From: an uncultured Paracoccaceae bacterium
Lineage (GTDB): Bacteria > Pseudomonadota > Alphaproteobacteria > Rhodobacterales > Rhodobacteraceae
DNA length: 36,442 nt
Direction of reading: 5' to 3'
NCBI GenBank assembly: GCA_937983405.1
Contig: CALJZN010000039.1
Span: forward strand, 1-36,442
Both the position numbers and the translations under genes were made by a program. Below are positions 26,423 to 33,719 of this stretch, piece by piece (the first letter of the stretch is position 1; each line of letters opens with the position of its first letter). The notes under the pieces were generated by a model that did no database searches, was not told where the DNA came from, and saw nothing but the letters and a program-made list of their open reading frames with translations.

Positions 26423-27214
26423 TCAGAGCACCTCGCCATGGCCCGCGCGCAGCCCCTCGCGCACGCGATGGGCGACGGCGATGAACTCGGGCGTGTCGCG
26501 GATGTCGAGCGGCCGCTCGCGCGGCAGGGGGCTGTCGATCACATCGGTGATCCGCCCCGGGCGGGGCGACATCACCACGATGCGGGTGGAGAGATAGACT
26601 GCCTCGGGGATCGAGTGGGTGACAAACAGGATCGTCTTGCCGGTGGCGGCCCAGAGGCGCAGCAGCTCCTCGTTCAGCCGGTCGCGCACGATCTCGTCGA
26701 GCGCGCCGAAGGGTTCGTCCATCAAGAGGATGTCGGCGTCGAAGGCGAGCGCGCGCGCGATCGAGGCGCGCTGCTGCATGCCGCCCGAGAGCTGCCAGGG
26801 AAACTTGCCCCCGAAGCCCTCGAGCTCGACGAGCCTCAGCACGCGCGCCACGCGCTCGGCCTGCTCGGCCCGGGGAAAGCCCATGATCTCGAGCGGCAGG
26901 CGGATGTTGCCCGCGATGGTCCGCCAGGGGTAAAGCCCTGCCGCCTGGAACACATAGCCGTAGGCCCGCGCGCGGCGGGCAGCGTCGGGCGACATGCCGT
27001 TGACGGTCAGCACGCCCCCCGTGGGCATCTCGAGCGCGGCGACGCAGCGCAGGAAGGTGGTCTTGCCGCAGCCCGAGGGGCCGATGAAGCTGACGAACTC
27101 GCCCTTGCCGATGGCAAGGTCCACGGCCTTCAGGGCGTGCACCGGCCCGTCGCGGGTGCGGAACACGAGGTCGAGGCCGCGGGCCTCGATCACCGGGGCG
27201 GACGCGGGCGCCAC
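26423..27214 (-). CDS. ABC transporter ATPase of the ureide/pyrimidine importer
   Basis: This 263-residue ATPase of the NitD/TauB/SsuB type has the Walker A loop GPSGCGKTT near residue 45. The Q-loop region is YVFQAAGLYPWRT, the signature is LSGGMQQRASIARAL and Walker B is ILLMDEPFGALD, with the His switch in LFVTHSI. The GTG at 27214 starts directly after the dihydropyrimidinase stop (TGAGTG), so the two are coupled. It should drive the permease pair that follows. Nothing is missing or odd. Confidence 0.94.
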   Translation of the reverse strand: MAPASAPVIEARGLDLVFRTRDGPVHALKAVDLAIGKGEFVSFIGPSGCGKTTFLRCVAALEMPTGGVLTVNGMSPDAARRARAYGYVFQAAGLYPWRTIAGNIRLPLEIMGFPRAEQAERVARVLRLVELEGFGGKFPWQLSGGMQQRASIARALAFDADILLMDEPFGALDEIVRDRLNEELLRLWAATGKTILFVTHSIPEAVYLSTRIVVMSPRPGRITDVIDSPLPRERPLDIRDTPEFIAVAHRVREGLRAGHGEVL

Positions 27215-28666
27215 TCAGACCCCGCTCGCCGGGATCCCCGCCCGGGGCACGGGGCGCGGCGCCGTCAGCTCCTTCCAGGTGGACAGCGCGCGGTTCACCG
27301 GCCCCATCGGCTGGCGCCCGACGAAAGCCCCGTGCCCTTCGCGCATCCGCAGCTCGCCGTCATGAACCGCCACCCGCCCGCGGGTCAGCGTGAAGCGCGG
27401 CAGGCCCTTCACCTTGATGCCCTCGAACACGTTGTAGTCGATCGCCGATTGCTGGGTGGCAGCCGAGATCGTCTTTTCCCTGGCCGGATCCCACACCACA
27501 AGGTCGGCATCCGCACCCACCAGCACCGCGCCCTTTCTGGGATACATCCCGAGGATCTTGGCGACGTTGGTCGAGGTCAGCGCCACGAACTCGTTCATCG
27601 TCAGCCGCCCGGTGCCCACGCCGAAGGTCCACAGCACCGGCAGCCGGTCCTCGAGCCCTCCGGTGCCGTTGGGGATCTTGGTGAAGTCGCCGAGGCCGTA
27701 GCGCTTCTGCTCGGTGGTGAAGGCGCAATGGTCGGTGGCCACCACCGACAGGCTGCCCGCGGCGAGGCCGGCCCAGAGGCTGTCCTGATGCGCCTTCGAC
27801 CGGAACGGGGGCGACATCACGCGGCGCGCCGCATGGTCCCAGTCGGGATGGGCATATTCGCCTTCGTCCAGCACCAGATGCTGCACCAGCGGCTCGCCCC
27901 AGACCCGCTTGCCGGCGGCCCGCGCGCGGCGGATCGCCTCGTGCGCCTCCTCGCAGGAGACATGGACGACATAGAGCGGCACGCCCGCCATGTCGGCGAT
28001 CATGATGGCGCGGTTCACCGCCTCGCCCTCGACCTGCGGCGGGCGCGAATAGGCATGCGCCTCGGGGCCGCGGTTGCCCTCGGCCAGAAGTTTGCGCTGC
28101 AGCTCGGCGACGATGTCGCCGTTCTCGGCATGCACCATGGCCAGCGCGCCCAGCGCGCCGCAGCGGCGGAACGAGGCGAACATCTCCTCGTCGTTCACCA
28201 TCAGCGCGCCCTTGTAGGCCATGAAATGCTTGAACGAGGTGATGCCGCGGTCCACCACCGCCGCCATCTCGTCGAACACCTGCTGGCCCCACCAGGTGAT
28301 CGCCATGTGATAGGAGTAGTCGCAGTTGGCGCGCGTGGCCTTGTTGTGCCACATCGCCAGCGCATCGAGCAGCCCCTGCCCCGGCGCCGGCAGCGCGAAG
28401 TCCACCACCATCGTGGTGCCCCCCGCCAGCGCCGCCCGCGTGCCGGATTCGAAGTCGTCGGCCGAGTAGGTGCCCATGAAGGGCATCTCGAGATGCGTGT
28501 GCGGGTCGATCCCGCCCGGCATCACATAGCAGCCGGTGGCGTCCAGCGTCTCGGCCCCCGTCAGCCCCGGCCCGATGGCGGCGATCCGGCCGCCCTCGAT
28601 CAGGACATCGGCCGAGTAGGTCAGATCATGCGTGACGATGGTGCCGTTGCGGATGACGGTGGTCAT
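27215..28666 (-). CDS. pydB: Dihydropyrimidinase (hydantoinase)
   Basis: This 483-residue cyclic amidohydrolase opens 5,6-dihydrouracil or dihydrothymine to N-carbamoyl-beta-amino acids, the second step of the reductive pyrimidine pathway. Zinc ligands appear in DPHTHLE (near residue 58). The Lys that becomes carbamylated is in SFKHFMAYKG (near 148-157). Further His ligands are in HAENGD and HVSCEEAHE, and Asp in VATDHCAF. The ATG at 28666 gives the family N-terminus MTTVIRNGTIVT, with a GGGGG ribosome site before it. The open frame extends 13 codons upstream but without support. It stands between the coiled-coil ORF and the ATPase. Confidence 0.95.
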   Translation of the reverse strand: MTTVIRNGTIVTHDLTYSADVLIEGGRIAAIGPGLTGAETLDATGCYVMPGGIDPHTHLEMPFMGTYSADDFESGTRAALAGGTTMVVDFALPAPGQGLLDALAMWHNKATRANCDYSYHMAITWWGQQVFDEMAAVVDRGITSFKHFMAYKGALMVNDEEMFASFRRCGALGALAMVHAENGDIVAELQRKLLAEGNRGPEAHAYSRPPQVEGEAVNRAIMIADMAGVPLYVVHVSCEEAHEAIRRARAAGKRVWGEPLVQHLVLDEGEYAHPDWDHAARRVMSPPFRSKAHQDSLWAGLAAGSLSVVATDHCAFTTEQKRYGLGDFTKIPNGTGGLEDRLPVLWTFGVGTGRLTMNEFVALTSTNVAKILGMYPRKGAVLVGADADLVVWDPAREKTISAATQQSAIDYNVFEGIKVKGLPRFTLTRGRVAVHDGELRMREGHGAFVGRQPMGPVNRALSTWKELTAPRPVPRAGIPASGV

Positions 28667-28821
28667 GGCTTGCCCCCTGGCTTCCGGCGCCTTTCGCGAC
28701 GCCACTGCTGTCGTTCTCGGTCCCGATGCGGGGCCGGCCTGCGGCCGCGCCCGACGCAGGTTCCCCGCGTCATGCTGTGCCCTCGAGTTTCGTGCCCGGC
28801 TTCGACCGCAGCGCGCCGTCG

Positions 28822-29040
28822 CTACCCCGCGATGCGGTCCAGCCTGCGCCCGAGCCGCTCAAGCCGGATGTCGAGCCGGTCAACACGGTCCGAGAGGCTG
28901 GCAGACTGCATCTCCAGGATGCCAAGCCGCCCCCTGATCTCGCGCAGGTCGTCGCCACGGCGGGCAAGCGTGGGCCGGATCGTCCTGAGCGTCCCGAACA
29001 GACGCTCGTTGGTGACATCGGCACGCGTCTCGGCGGACAT
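28822..29040 (-). CDS. Small coiled-coil protein inside the pyrimidine operon
   Basis: This 72-residue protein is predicted to be almost all helix. From about residue 28 it shows regular heptads with Leu/Ile/Val at core positions (LREIRGRLGILEMQSASLSDRV, then LDIRLERLGRRLDRI in separate turns). Similar short coiled-coil proteins of unknown role are common in alphaproteobacteria and are often annotated hypothetical. The ATG at 29040 gives MSAETRADVTNERLF, a start I think is conserved. It follows the amidohydrolase by 43 bases and precedes dihydropyrimidinase by 155. A structural or enzyme-tethering role is only a guess. Confidence 0.6.
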   Translation of the reverse strand: MSAETRADVTNERLFGTLRTIRPTLARRGDDLREIRGRLGILEMQSASLSDRVDRLDIRLERLGRRLDRIAG

Positions 29041-29083
29041 GGACACCGCCCCGGGCGCGGCAGGACAGATGGTGCCCGGCCCC

Positions 29084-30334
29084 TCACCCCACAACCTCCG
29101 CCGTCTCGATCACCGCGTGGAACAGCACGTTGGCCGCCTTCTCGGCCCAGTCGGGCGTGATTTCCTCGGCCTCGTTGTGGCTCAGCCCGTCCTTGCAGGG
29201 GCACATCACCATCGCCGTGGGGGCCACGCGGTTGATCCAGCAGGCATCGTGCCCGGCGCCCGAGACGATGTCCATGTGGCTGTAGCCCAGCCGCTCGGCC
29301 GCCGCCCGCACCCGGCCCACCAGCACCGGGTCGAAGGCCGGCGGGTCGAAGAAGCTCACGATCTCGTCGGCATAGCCGAGCCCGAGGTCGGCCGCGATCC
29401 GCGGCGCCACGGCGCGCAGCTCGGTCGTCATCGCCTCCAGCACCGGCAGGAGATGGCTGCGGAAATCGACCGTAAAGACCGCGGTTTCGGGGATGATGTT
29501 GCGGGAGTTCGGGCGGACCTCGACATGCCCGATCGCACCCAGGGCGTTGGGCTGGTATTTCATCGCGATGGCGTGCACGAGTTCGGTGACCTGCGCCAGC
29601 CCGCGCCCGGCGTTGCGGCGCACCGCCATCGGGGTCGATCCGGTATGCTGGCCCTTGCCCGTCAGCGTGATCTCGATCCAGCGCAGCCCCTGGCCGTGGG
29701 TGACCACGCCGATGTCGCGCCCCGCGGCCTCGAGGATCGGCCCCTGCTCGATGTGCAGCTCGAAGAAGGCATGCATCTTGCGCGCCCCCACCGGCTCGGT
29801 CCCCTTCCAGCCGATCCGCTCGAGCTCGTCGAGAAAGCGCAGGCCCTTCGCGTCGCGCCGGTCATAGGCATAGTCGCGGTCGATCACGCCCGCGAACACG
29901 CCCGAGGCCATCATCGCGGGGGGAAAGCGCGTGCCCTCCTCGTTGGTCCAGTTGGTCACCACGATGGGGTGCTTGGTGCGGATGCCCCCCTCGTTCAGCG
30001 TGCGCACGATCTCGAGCCCCGCCAGCACGCCCAGCACGCCGTCGTATTTCCCCCCCGTGGGCTGGGTGTCGAGGTGACTCCCGACATAGACCGGCAGCGC
30101 CCCGGGGTCGGTGCCGGGGCGCGTGGCGAACATCGTGCCCATCTCGTCCACGCCCATGGTCAGCCCCTCGGCGGCGCACCAGCGCGCGAACAGATGCCGC
30201 CCTTCCGAATCGGCATCCGTCAGCGTCTGGCGGTTGTTGCCCCCCGCGACCCCGGGGCCGATCTTCGCCATCTCCATGATCGCGTCCCAAAGCCGCGCCC
30301 CGTCGATGCGCAGATTCTCGCCCGCAGCCGCCAT
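29084..30334 (-). CDS. pydC: Zn-dependent amidohydrolase (beta-ureidopropionase / N-carbamoyl-amino acid hydrolase, M20 family)
   Basis: This 416-residue enzyme should remove the carbamoyl group from N-carbamoyl-beta-alanine, releasing CO2 and ammonia, the third step of the pathway. Metal-site motifs are VGSHLDTQPTGGKYDG (near residue 84), NEEGTRFPPAM, FFELHIEQGPILE, and the C-terminal MCPCKDGLSHNEAEE. GKGQHTGSTPM and SGAGHDACWI fit the dimerisation and catalytic parts. The ATG at 30334 is preceded by GGGGGATCGG. A RutR-like operator lies 34 bases upstream. L-N-carbamoylases of the same family are possible alternatives, but the context favours ureidopropionase. Confidence 0.93.
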   Translation of the reverse strand: MAAAGENLRIDGARLWDAIMEMAKIGPGVAGGNNRQTLTDADSEGRHLFARWCAAEGLTMGVDEMGTMFATRPGTDPGALPVYVGSHLDTQPTGGKYDGVLGVLAGLEIVRTLNEGGIRTKHPIVVTNWTNEEGTRFPPAMMASGVFAGVIDRDYAYDRRDAKGLRFLDELERIGWKGTEPVGARKMHAFFELHIEQGPILEAAGRDIGVVTHGQGLRWIEITLTGKGQHTGSTPMAVRRNAGRGLAQVTELVHAIAMKYQPNALGAIGHVEVRPNSRNIIPETAVFTVDFRSHLLPVLEAMTTELRAVAPRIAADLGLGYADEIVSFFDPPAFDPVLVGRVRAAAERLGYSHMDIVSGAGHDACWINRVAPTAMVMCPCKDGLSHNEAEEITPDWAEKAANVLFHAVIETAEVVG

Positions 30335-30367
30335 GGCCGATCCCCCGTCCCGCCGCCGATTCCGATC

Positions 30368-30383
30368 CTGACCGGATGGTCAA
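30368..30383. promoter_or_regulatory. RutR-like operator upstream of the amidohydrolase gene
   Basis: CTGACCGGATGGTCAA is a perfect TGACC/GGTCA inverted repeat around four bases. It fits the E. coli RutR design TTGACCA-N2-TGGTCAA with two mismatches on one arm. It lies 34 bases before the amidohydrolase ATG. A rutR homolog is present at 32925, so this is probably a repressor site for the downstream transcript (amidohydrolase to binding protein). Confidence 0.7.
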
Positions 30384-30485
30384 AATCGACGCTACACGCC
30401 GCGCGGCAGGGGTCAACAGGGTTTCGCCGGGCGGCACCCGGTGTCGGGCCCTTCGGGGGCGGCCGGGCGGCGCGGCGCGCGGAAA

Positions 30486-31259
30486 TCAGGCGGCCAGCGG
30501 ACGCCCCGCGCAGAGAGGCCTGCGCAGCAGCGCGCGCGCCAACCGCCCCCCGGAGCATGCGCCGCGCCGGCGCCGGCACCGGGGGGCGGGCGCGGCAAGG
30601 GCGGGAGGATCGCGCGCCGGGGCGCTGCCCGCCGATCCCGCGGATTGTCCGAAGCCCGTTGTCGGCGGTCGGGACAAGATCACCCGGCCGCAGCGTCGCG
30701 ACCGGGCGCAGGCCGGCGCCGGTCTCGACCAGCGTGCCGCGGGTAAAACAGGCGGGGAAGGTGAGGTTGGCGCGGTCGAGCGCGAGCCCCGCACAGGTAT
30801 CGCCCGCCACGCTGTGGGAGGTGATCGCGCGCAGCGACGGGGCCAGAAGCGCATTGTTCCAGGGCGCGACGACGGCGTGACGACGGCCGGCGAGGGCGCC
30901 GGGAACCGCTCGCCCGTGGTCGTCCGGAGCACGACCGCCGGCACGGTGGCGGTGCTTCCGTCGACGTAGGTCAGCGTCGCGTTCATCAGCACCGCGGCAT
31001 CGCAGACCCATGTCACCGGGCCGCTGCCGTCGTTTGCCGCGACACGGTCGTTGGCGGCATTGCTGTTCGGGTCCGGCGCCGTGGCCTTGCCGCCGACGTC
31101 CTGCGCGGTGATCCGGACGATGGGGTCGGCCAGCGCGCTGCCGGGGGCGCCCAAGGTCTGCCCGACCAGCGCGCCGGCGTTCTCGGCCGTCTGGTTGCCC
31201 TCGGTCGGGACGAACCGCGGGCCGGGCCCGAGGAAGAGGCCCGTGCAGGTCAGCGGCAT
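30486..31259 (-). pseudogene. Frameshifted remnant of a Hint-domain protein
   Basis: Minus-strand reading from the ATG at 31259 gives a protein like Rhodobacterales Hint-domain proteins (TEGNQTAENAGALVGQTLG, then ALADPIVRITAQDVGG, then AAVLMNATLTYVDGSTATVPAVVLRTTTGERF). The family pattern then continues in a different frame from about 30890: PWNNALLAPSLRAITSHSV, CAGLALDRANLTFPACFTRG, and LVETGAGLRPVATLRPGDLVPTADNGLRTIRGIGG. The frame change near 30880-30900 separates the N-terminal part from the Hint (intein-like) domain with its Cys at about 30748. After about 30628 no frame carries the rest of the domain. It lies inside the pyrimidine island and is functionally unrelated to it. A sequencing error is an alternative for the first shift only. 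Confidence 0.75.
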
Positions 31260-31458
31260 CGGTCGGCCGCCGCACGGGCAGGCCCCGCCGTGGCCGTCGG
31301 TCGGTCCGCCACCGCGCCACCGCTTGCCGTGGCCCCCCGGCGCGGGGAACGCAGGCTGCGGGCACCGCCAAGACGTTCGGGAGGCGTCGGGCGATCCTGC
31401 CGGCCGATCGCCTCGGGTGTCGGCATCCGCGCCCGCAGGCGCGGGCCGGCCCGCGTCC

Positions 31459-32787
31459 TCAGGCCGCCCGCCGCAGCACGTCGCCCAGGGTGCCGATCAG
31501 CAGATCGATCTGGTCCTTCTCGATGATCAGCGGCGGCGACATGGCGATGATGTCGCCCGTGGTGCGGATCAGGATGCCCTTCTCGTAGGCGTCGAGGAAG
31601 GCCGCAAAGGCGCGCCGGGTGGGCTCGCCCGCGATCGGCTCAAGCTCGACCGCGCCGATCAGGCCGAGGTTGCGGATGTCCACCACATGCGGCAAGCCCC
31701 GCAGCGAATGCAGCGCCTCCTCCCAGTAGGGGGCGATGGCGGCGGCACGCTCGAACAGCCCTTCCTCGCGGTAGGTCTCGAGCGTGGCAATCCCGGCGGC
31801 GCTGGCGATGGGCGAACCCGAATAGGTGTAGCCGTGGAACAGCTCGATCAGATGCTCGGGGCCCTGCATGAAGGCATCGTGGATGGCCGCCGTCGTCAGC
31901 ACCGCCCCCATCGGGATGACCCCGTTCGTCAGGCCCTTGGCGCAGGTGATCATGTCGGGCACCACGCCGAAGAACTGCGCCGCAAAGGGGGCGCCGAGGC
32001 GGCCGAAGCCGGTGATGACCTCGTCGAAGATCAAGAGGATGCCGTGCTTTCGGGTGATCGCGCGCAGCCGCTCGAGATAGCCCCTGGGCGGCAGGATCAC
32101 GCCGGTCGAGCCCGCCACGGGCTCGACGATCACCGCGGCGATGGTCTCGGCCCCGTGCAGCGCGACCAGGCGCTCGAGCTCGTCGGCCAGCTCGGCCCCG
32201 TGCTCGGGCTGGCCCCGCGTCCAGCGGTTGCGCTCGGGCAGATGGGTGTGGGGCAGATGGTCCACCCCCGCCAGCAGGGCGCCGAAGAAGCGGCGGTTGT
32301 TGACGATCCCGCCGACCGAGATGCCGCCGAAGCCCACGCCGTGATAGCCCCGCTCGCGCCCGATCAGCCGGGTGCGGCTGCCCTCGCCCCGGGCGCGGTG
32401 GTAGGCCAGCGCGATCTTCAGCGCCGTATCGACAGCCTCCGAGCCGGAGTTGCAGAAGAAGACATGCGCCATCTCCTCGGGCGCGATGCCGAGCAGGCGG
32501 TTGGCCAGCTCGAAGGCCTTGGGATGGCCCATCTGGAAGGACGGGGCATAGTCGAGCTCCTCGGCCTGCCTCTGGATCGCCGCGACGATTCGCGGCCGGC
32601 GGTGGCCGGCGTTGCAGCACCAGAGCCCCGCGGTGCCGTCCAGCACCTGGCGGCCGTCGGCGGTGGTGTAGTGCATCCCCTCGGCCGCGACCAGCATGCG
32701 CGGCGCGCGCTTGAACTGCCGGTTGGCCGAGAACGGCATCCAGAAGGCGTTCAGGTCGTTCGGCGCGACGTTGCGATCCAGGGCCAT
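31459..32787 (-). CDS. Omega-amino acid:pyruvate transaminase (beta-alanine:pyruvate aminotransferase)
   Basis: This 442-residue PLP-dependent class III aminotransferase should pass the amino group of beta-alanine (or 3-aminoisobutyrate) to pyruvate, making malonate semialdehyde and alanine and so clearing the end product of pyrimidine reduction. It has the cofactor-binding NSGSEAVDTALKIAL (near residue 115), the FDEVITGFGRLG segment with the PLP Asp (near 260), and the PLP Lys in CAKGLTNGVIPMG (near 289). WMPFSANRQFK near the start matches omega-transaminases. It is divergent from rutR. The operator at 32831-32846 overlaps its probable promoter. Confidence 0.93.
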   Translation of the reverse strand: MALDRNVAPNDLNAFWMPFSANRQFKRAPRMLVAAEGMHYTTADGRQVLDGTAGLWCCNAGHRRPRIVAAIQRQAEELDYAPSFQMGHPKAFELANRLLGIAPEEMAHVFFCNSGSEAVDTALKIALAYHRARGEGSRTRLIGRERGYHGVGFGGISVGGIVNNRRFFGALLAGVDHLPHTHLPERNRWTRGQPEHGAELADELERLVALHGAETIAAVIVEPVAGSTGVILPPRGYLERLRAITRKHGILLIFDEVITGFGRLGAPFAAQFFGVVPDMITCAKGLTNGVIPMGAVLTTAAIHDAFMQGPEHLIELFHGYTYSGSPIASAAGIATLETYREEGLFERAAAIAPYWEEALHSLRGLPHVVDIRNLGLIGAVELEPIAGEPTRRAFAAFLDAYEKGILIRTTGDIIAMSPPLIIEKDQIDLLIGTLGDVLRRAA

Positions 32788-32821
32788 TGCGGCTCTCCCC
32801 TTGCCCCTTGGGGGGCTGGCA

Positions 32822-32849
32822 TGATTATCTGTGACCGGAGGGTCGCCAA
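32822..32849 (-). promoter_or_regulatory. Probable promoter of the transaminase gene
   Basis: On the minus strand TTGGCG (32844-32849) and TAATCA (32822-32827) are 16 bases apart, 35 bases before the transaminase ATG. The RutR-like operator lies across the -35 element and the spacer, which would let a bound repressor block RNA polymerase. Confidence 0.4.
32831..32846. promoter_or_regulatory. RutR-like operator between the transaminase and rutR
   Basis: GTGACCGGAGGGTCGC is a TGACC/GGTCG inverted repeat around GGAG, with one mismatch from perfect symmetry. It is the same design as the site at 30368-30383. It lies in the divergent region between the transaminase gene (minus) and rutR (plus), so it may control both. 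Confidence 0.6.
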
Positions 32850-32924
32850 GACGCTATCAGATGCCCCCCCGCAGTCAAGGCGCGGCGCTCGGGGCGCGCC
32901 GGCCGGGGGAAGGAGGAGCGCCCG

Positions 32925-33539
32925 ATGAACGCCGCCCGACCGCGCACCCGCATCCAGCGGCGGAACGTGGACGCGATCCGGGCCGCGGCACTCGAGGTGT
33001 TCTCGGCCCAGGGCTTCCGCGGCGCGACGCTCGACCAGATCGCCGAGGTGGCGGGGCTGTCGAAGCCAAACCTGCTGTACTACTTTCCGTCGAAGGAGGC
33101 GATCCATCTCGACCTGCTCTCGGGCCTGCTGGATGCCTGGCTCGCGCCGCTGCGCGCGCTCGATCCCGCGGGCGAGCCGGTGGCCGAGATCCTCGCCTAT
33201 GTCCGCCGCAAGCTCGCGCTCAGCCGCGACTTCCCGCGCGAGAGCCGGTTGTTCGCCAACGAGATCCTGCGCGGCGCGCCGCATATCGAGGGCGTGATCG
33301 GCGGCGCGCTCCGGGCGCTGGTGGACGAGAAGGCAGGGGTGATCCGCGGCTGGGCCGCGGCCGGGCGCATCGCGCCGGTGGACCCGCACCACCTGATCTT
33401 CTCGATCTGGGCGCTGACCCAGCACTACGCCGATTTCGAGGTGCAGGTGCGCCTTGTCCTCGGCCCCGGGGTGGACGACCCGTTTCCGGCGGCCGAGCGC
33501 CACCTTGTCATGCTGTTCCGCAAGCTGCTGGCGAACTGA
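32925..33539 (+). CDS. rutR: TetR-family repressor, RutR-like
   Basis: This 204-residue protein is very close to E. coli RutR. The HTH is GATLDQIAEVAGLSKPNLLYYFPSKEAIH (about residues 26-54). Characteristic ligand-domain stretches are LLDAWLAPLRAL, SRLFANEILRGAP and PHHLIFSIWALTQHYADFEVQV. E. coli RutR binds uracil (and thymine) and releases its operator, so uracil is the expected inducer here. AAGGAGGAG sits five bases before the ATG. The gene is divergent from the transaminase. The regulated pathway is the reductive one, not the Rut pathway that E. coli RutR controls. Confidence 0.92.
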   Translation: MNAARPRTRIQRRNVDAIRAAALEVFSAQGFRGATLDQIAEVAGLSKPNLLYYFPSKEAIHLDLLSGLLDAWLAPLRALDPAGEPVAEILAYVRRKLALSRDFPRESRLFANEILRGAPHIEGVIGGALRALVDEKAGVIRGWAAAGRIAPVDPHHLIFSIWALTQHYADFEVQVRLVLGPGVDDPFPAAERHLVMLFRKLLAN

Positions 33540-33621
33540 GGGCACCGACCGCCAGCGGCCGCGGCGGCCTGCCGGTCCTGCCGTCCGGATCCCGGCCCAC
33601 CCGTCCTGTGTCGCAGAAATG

Positions 33622-33650
33622 TTGCAATGCGCCGGGGCGACCGCTAGCCT
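33622..33650 (+). promoter_or_regulatory. Possible promoter of the EF-G-like gene
   Basis: TTGCAA (33622-33627), a 17-base spacer, and TAGCCT (33645-33650) lie 70 bases before the EF-G-like ATG. Each hexamer matches only three or four consensus bases. Confidence 0.3.
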
Positions 33651-33719
33651 TCCGCTACGGGACCGGTGCGACCGGACGGGGCCGGTTGCAGGACAGGGCT
33701 CGGCAGGGGGAAATCGGCG

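Noticed and set aside
25811-30880. A very long open frame on the plus strand, about 1,700 codons.
   Set aside because: It is antisense to six clear minus-strand genes, its product is rich in His, Arg and Gly with no family features, and such frames are expected in GC-rich DNA.
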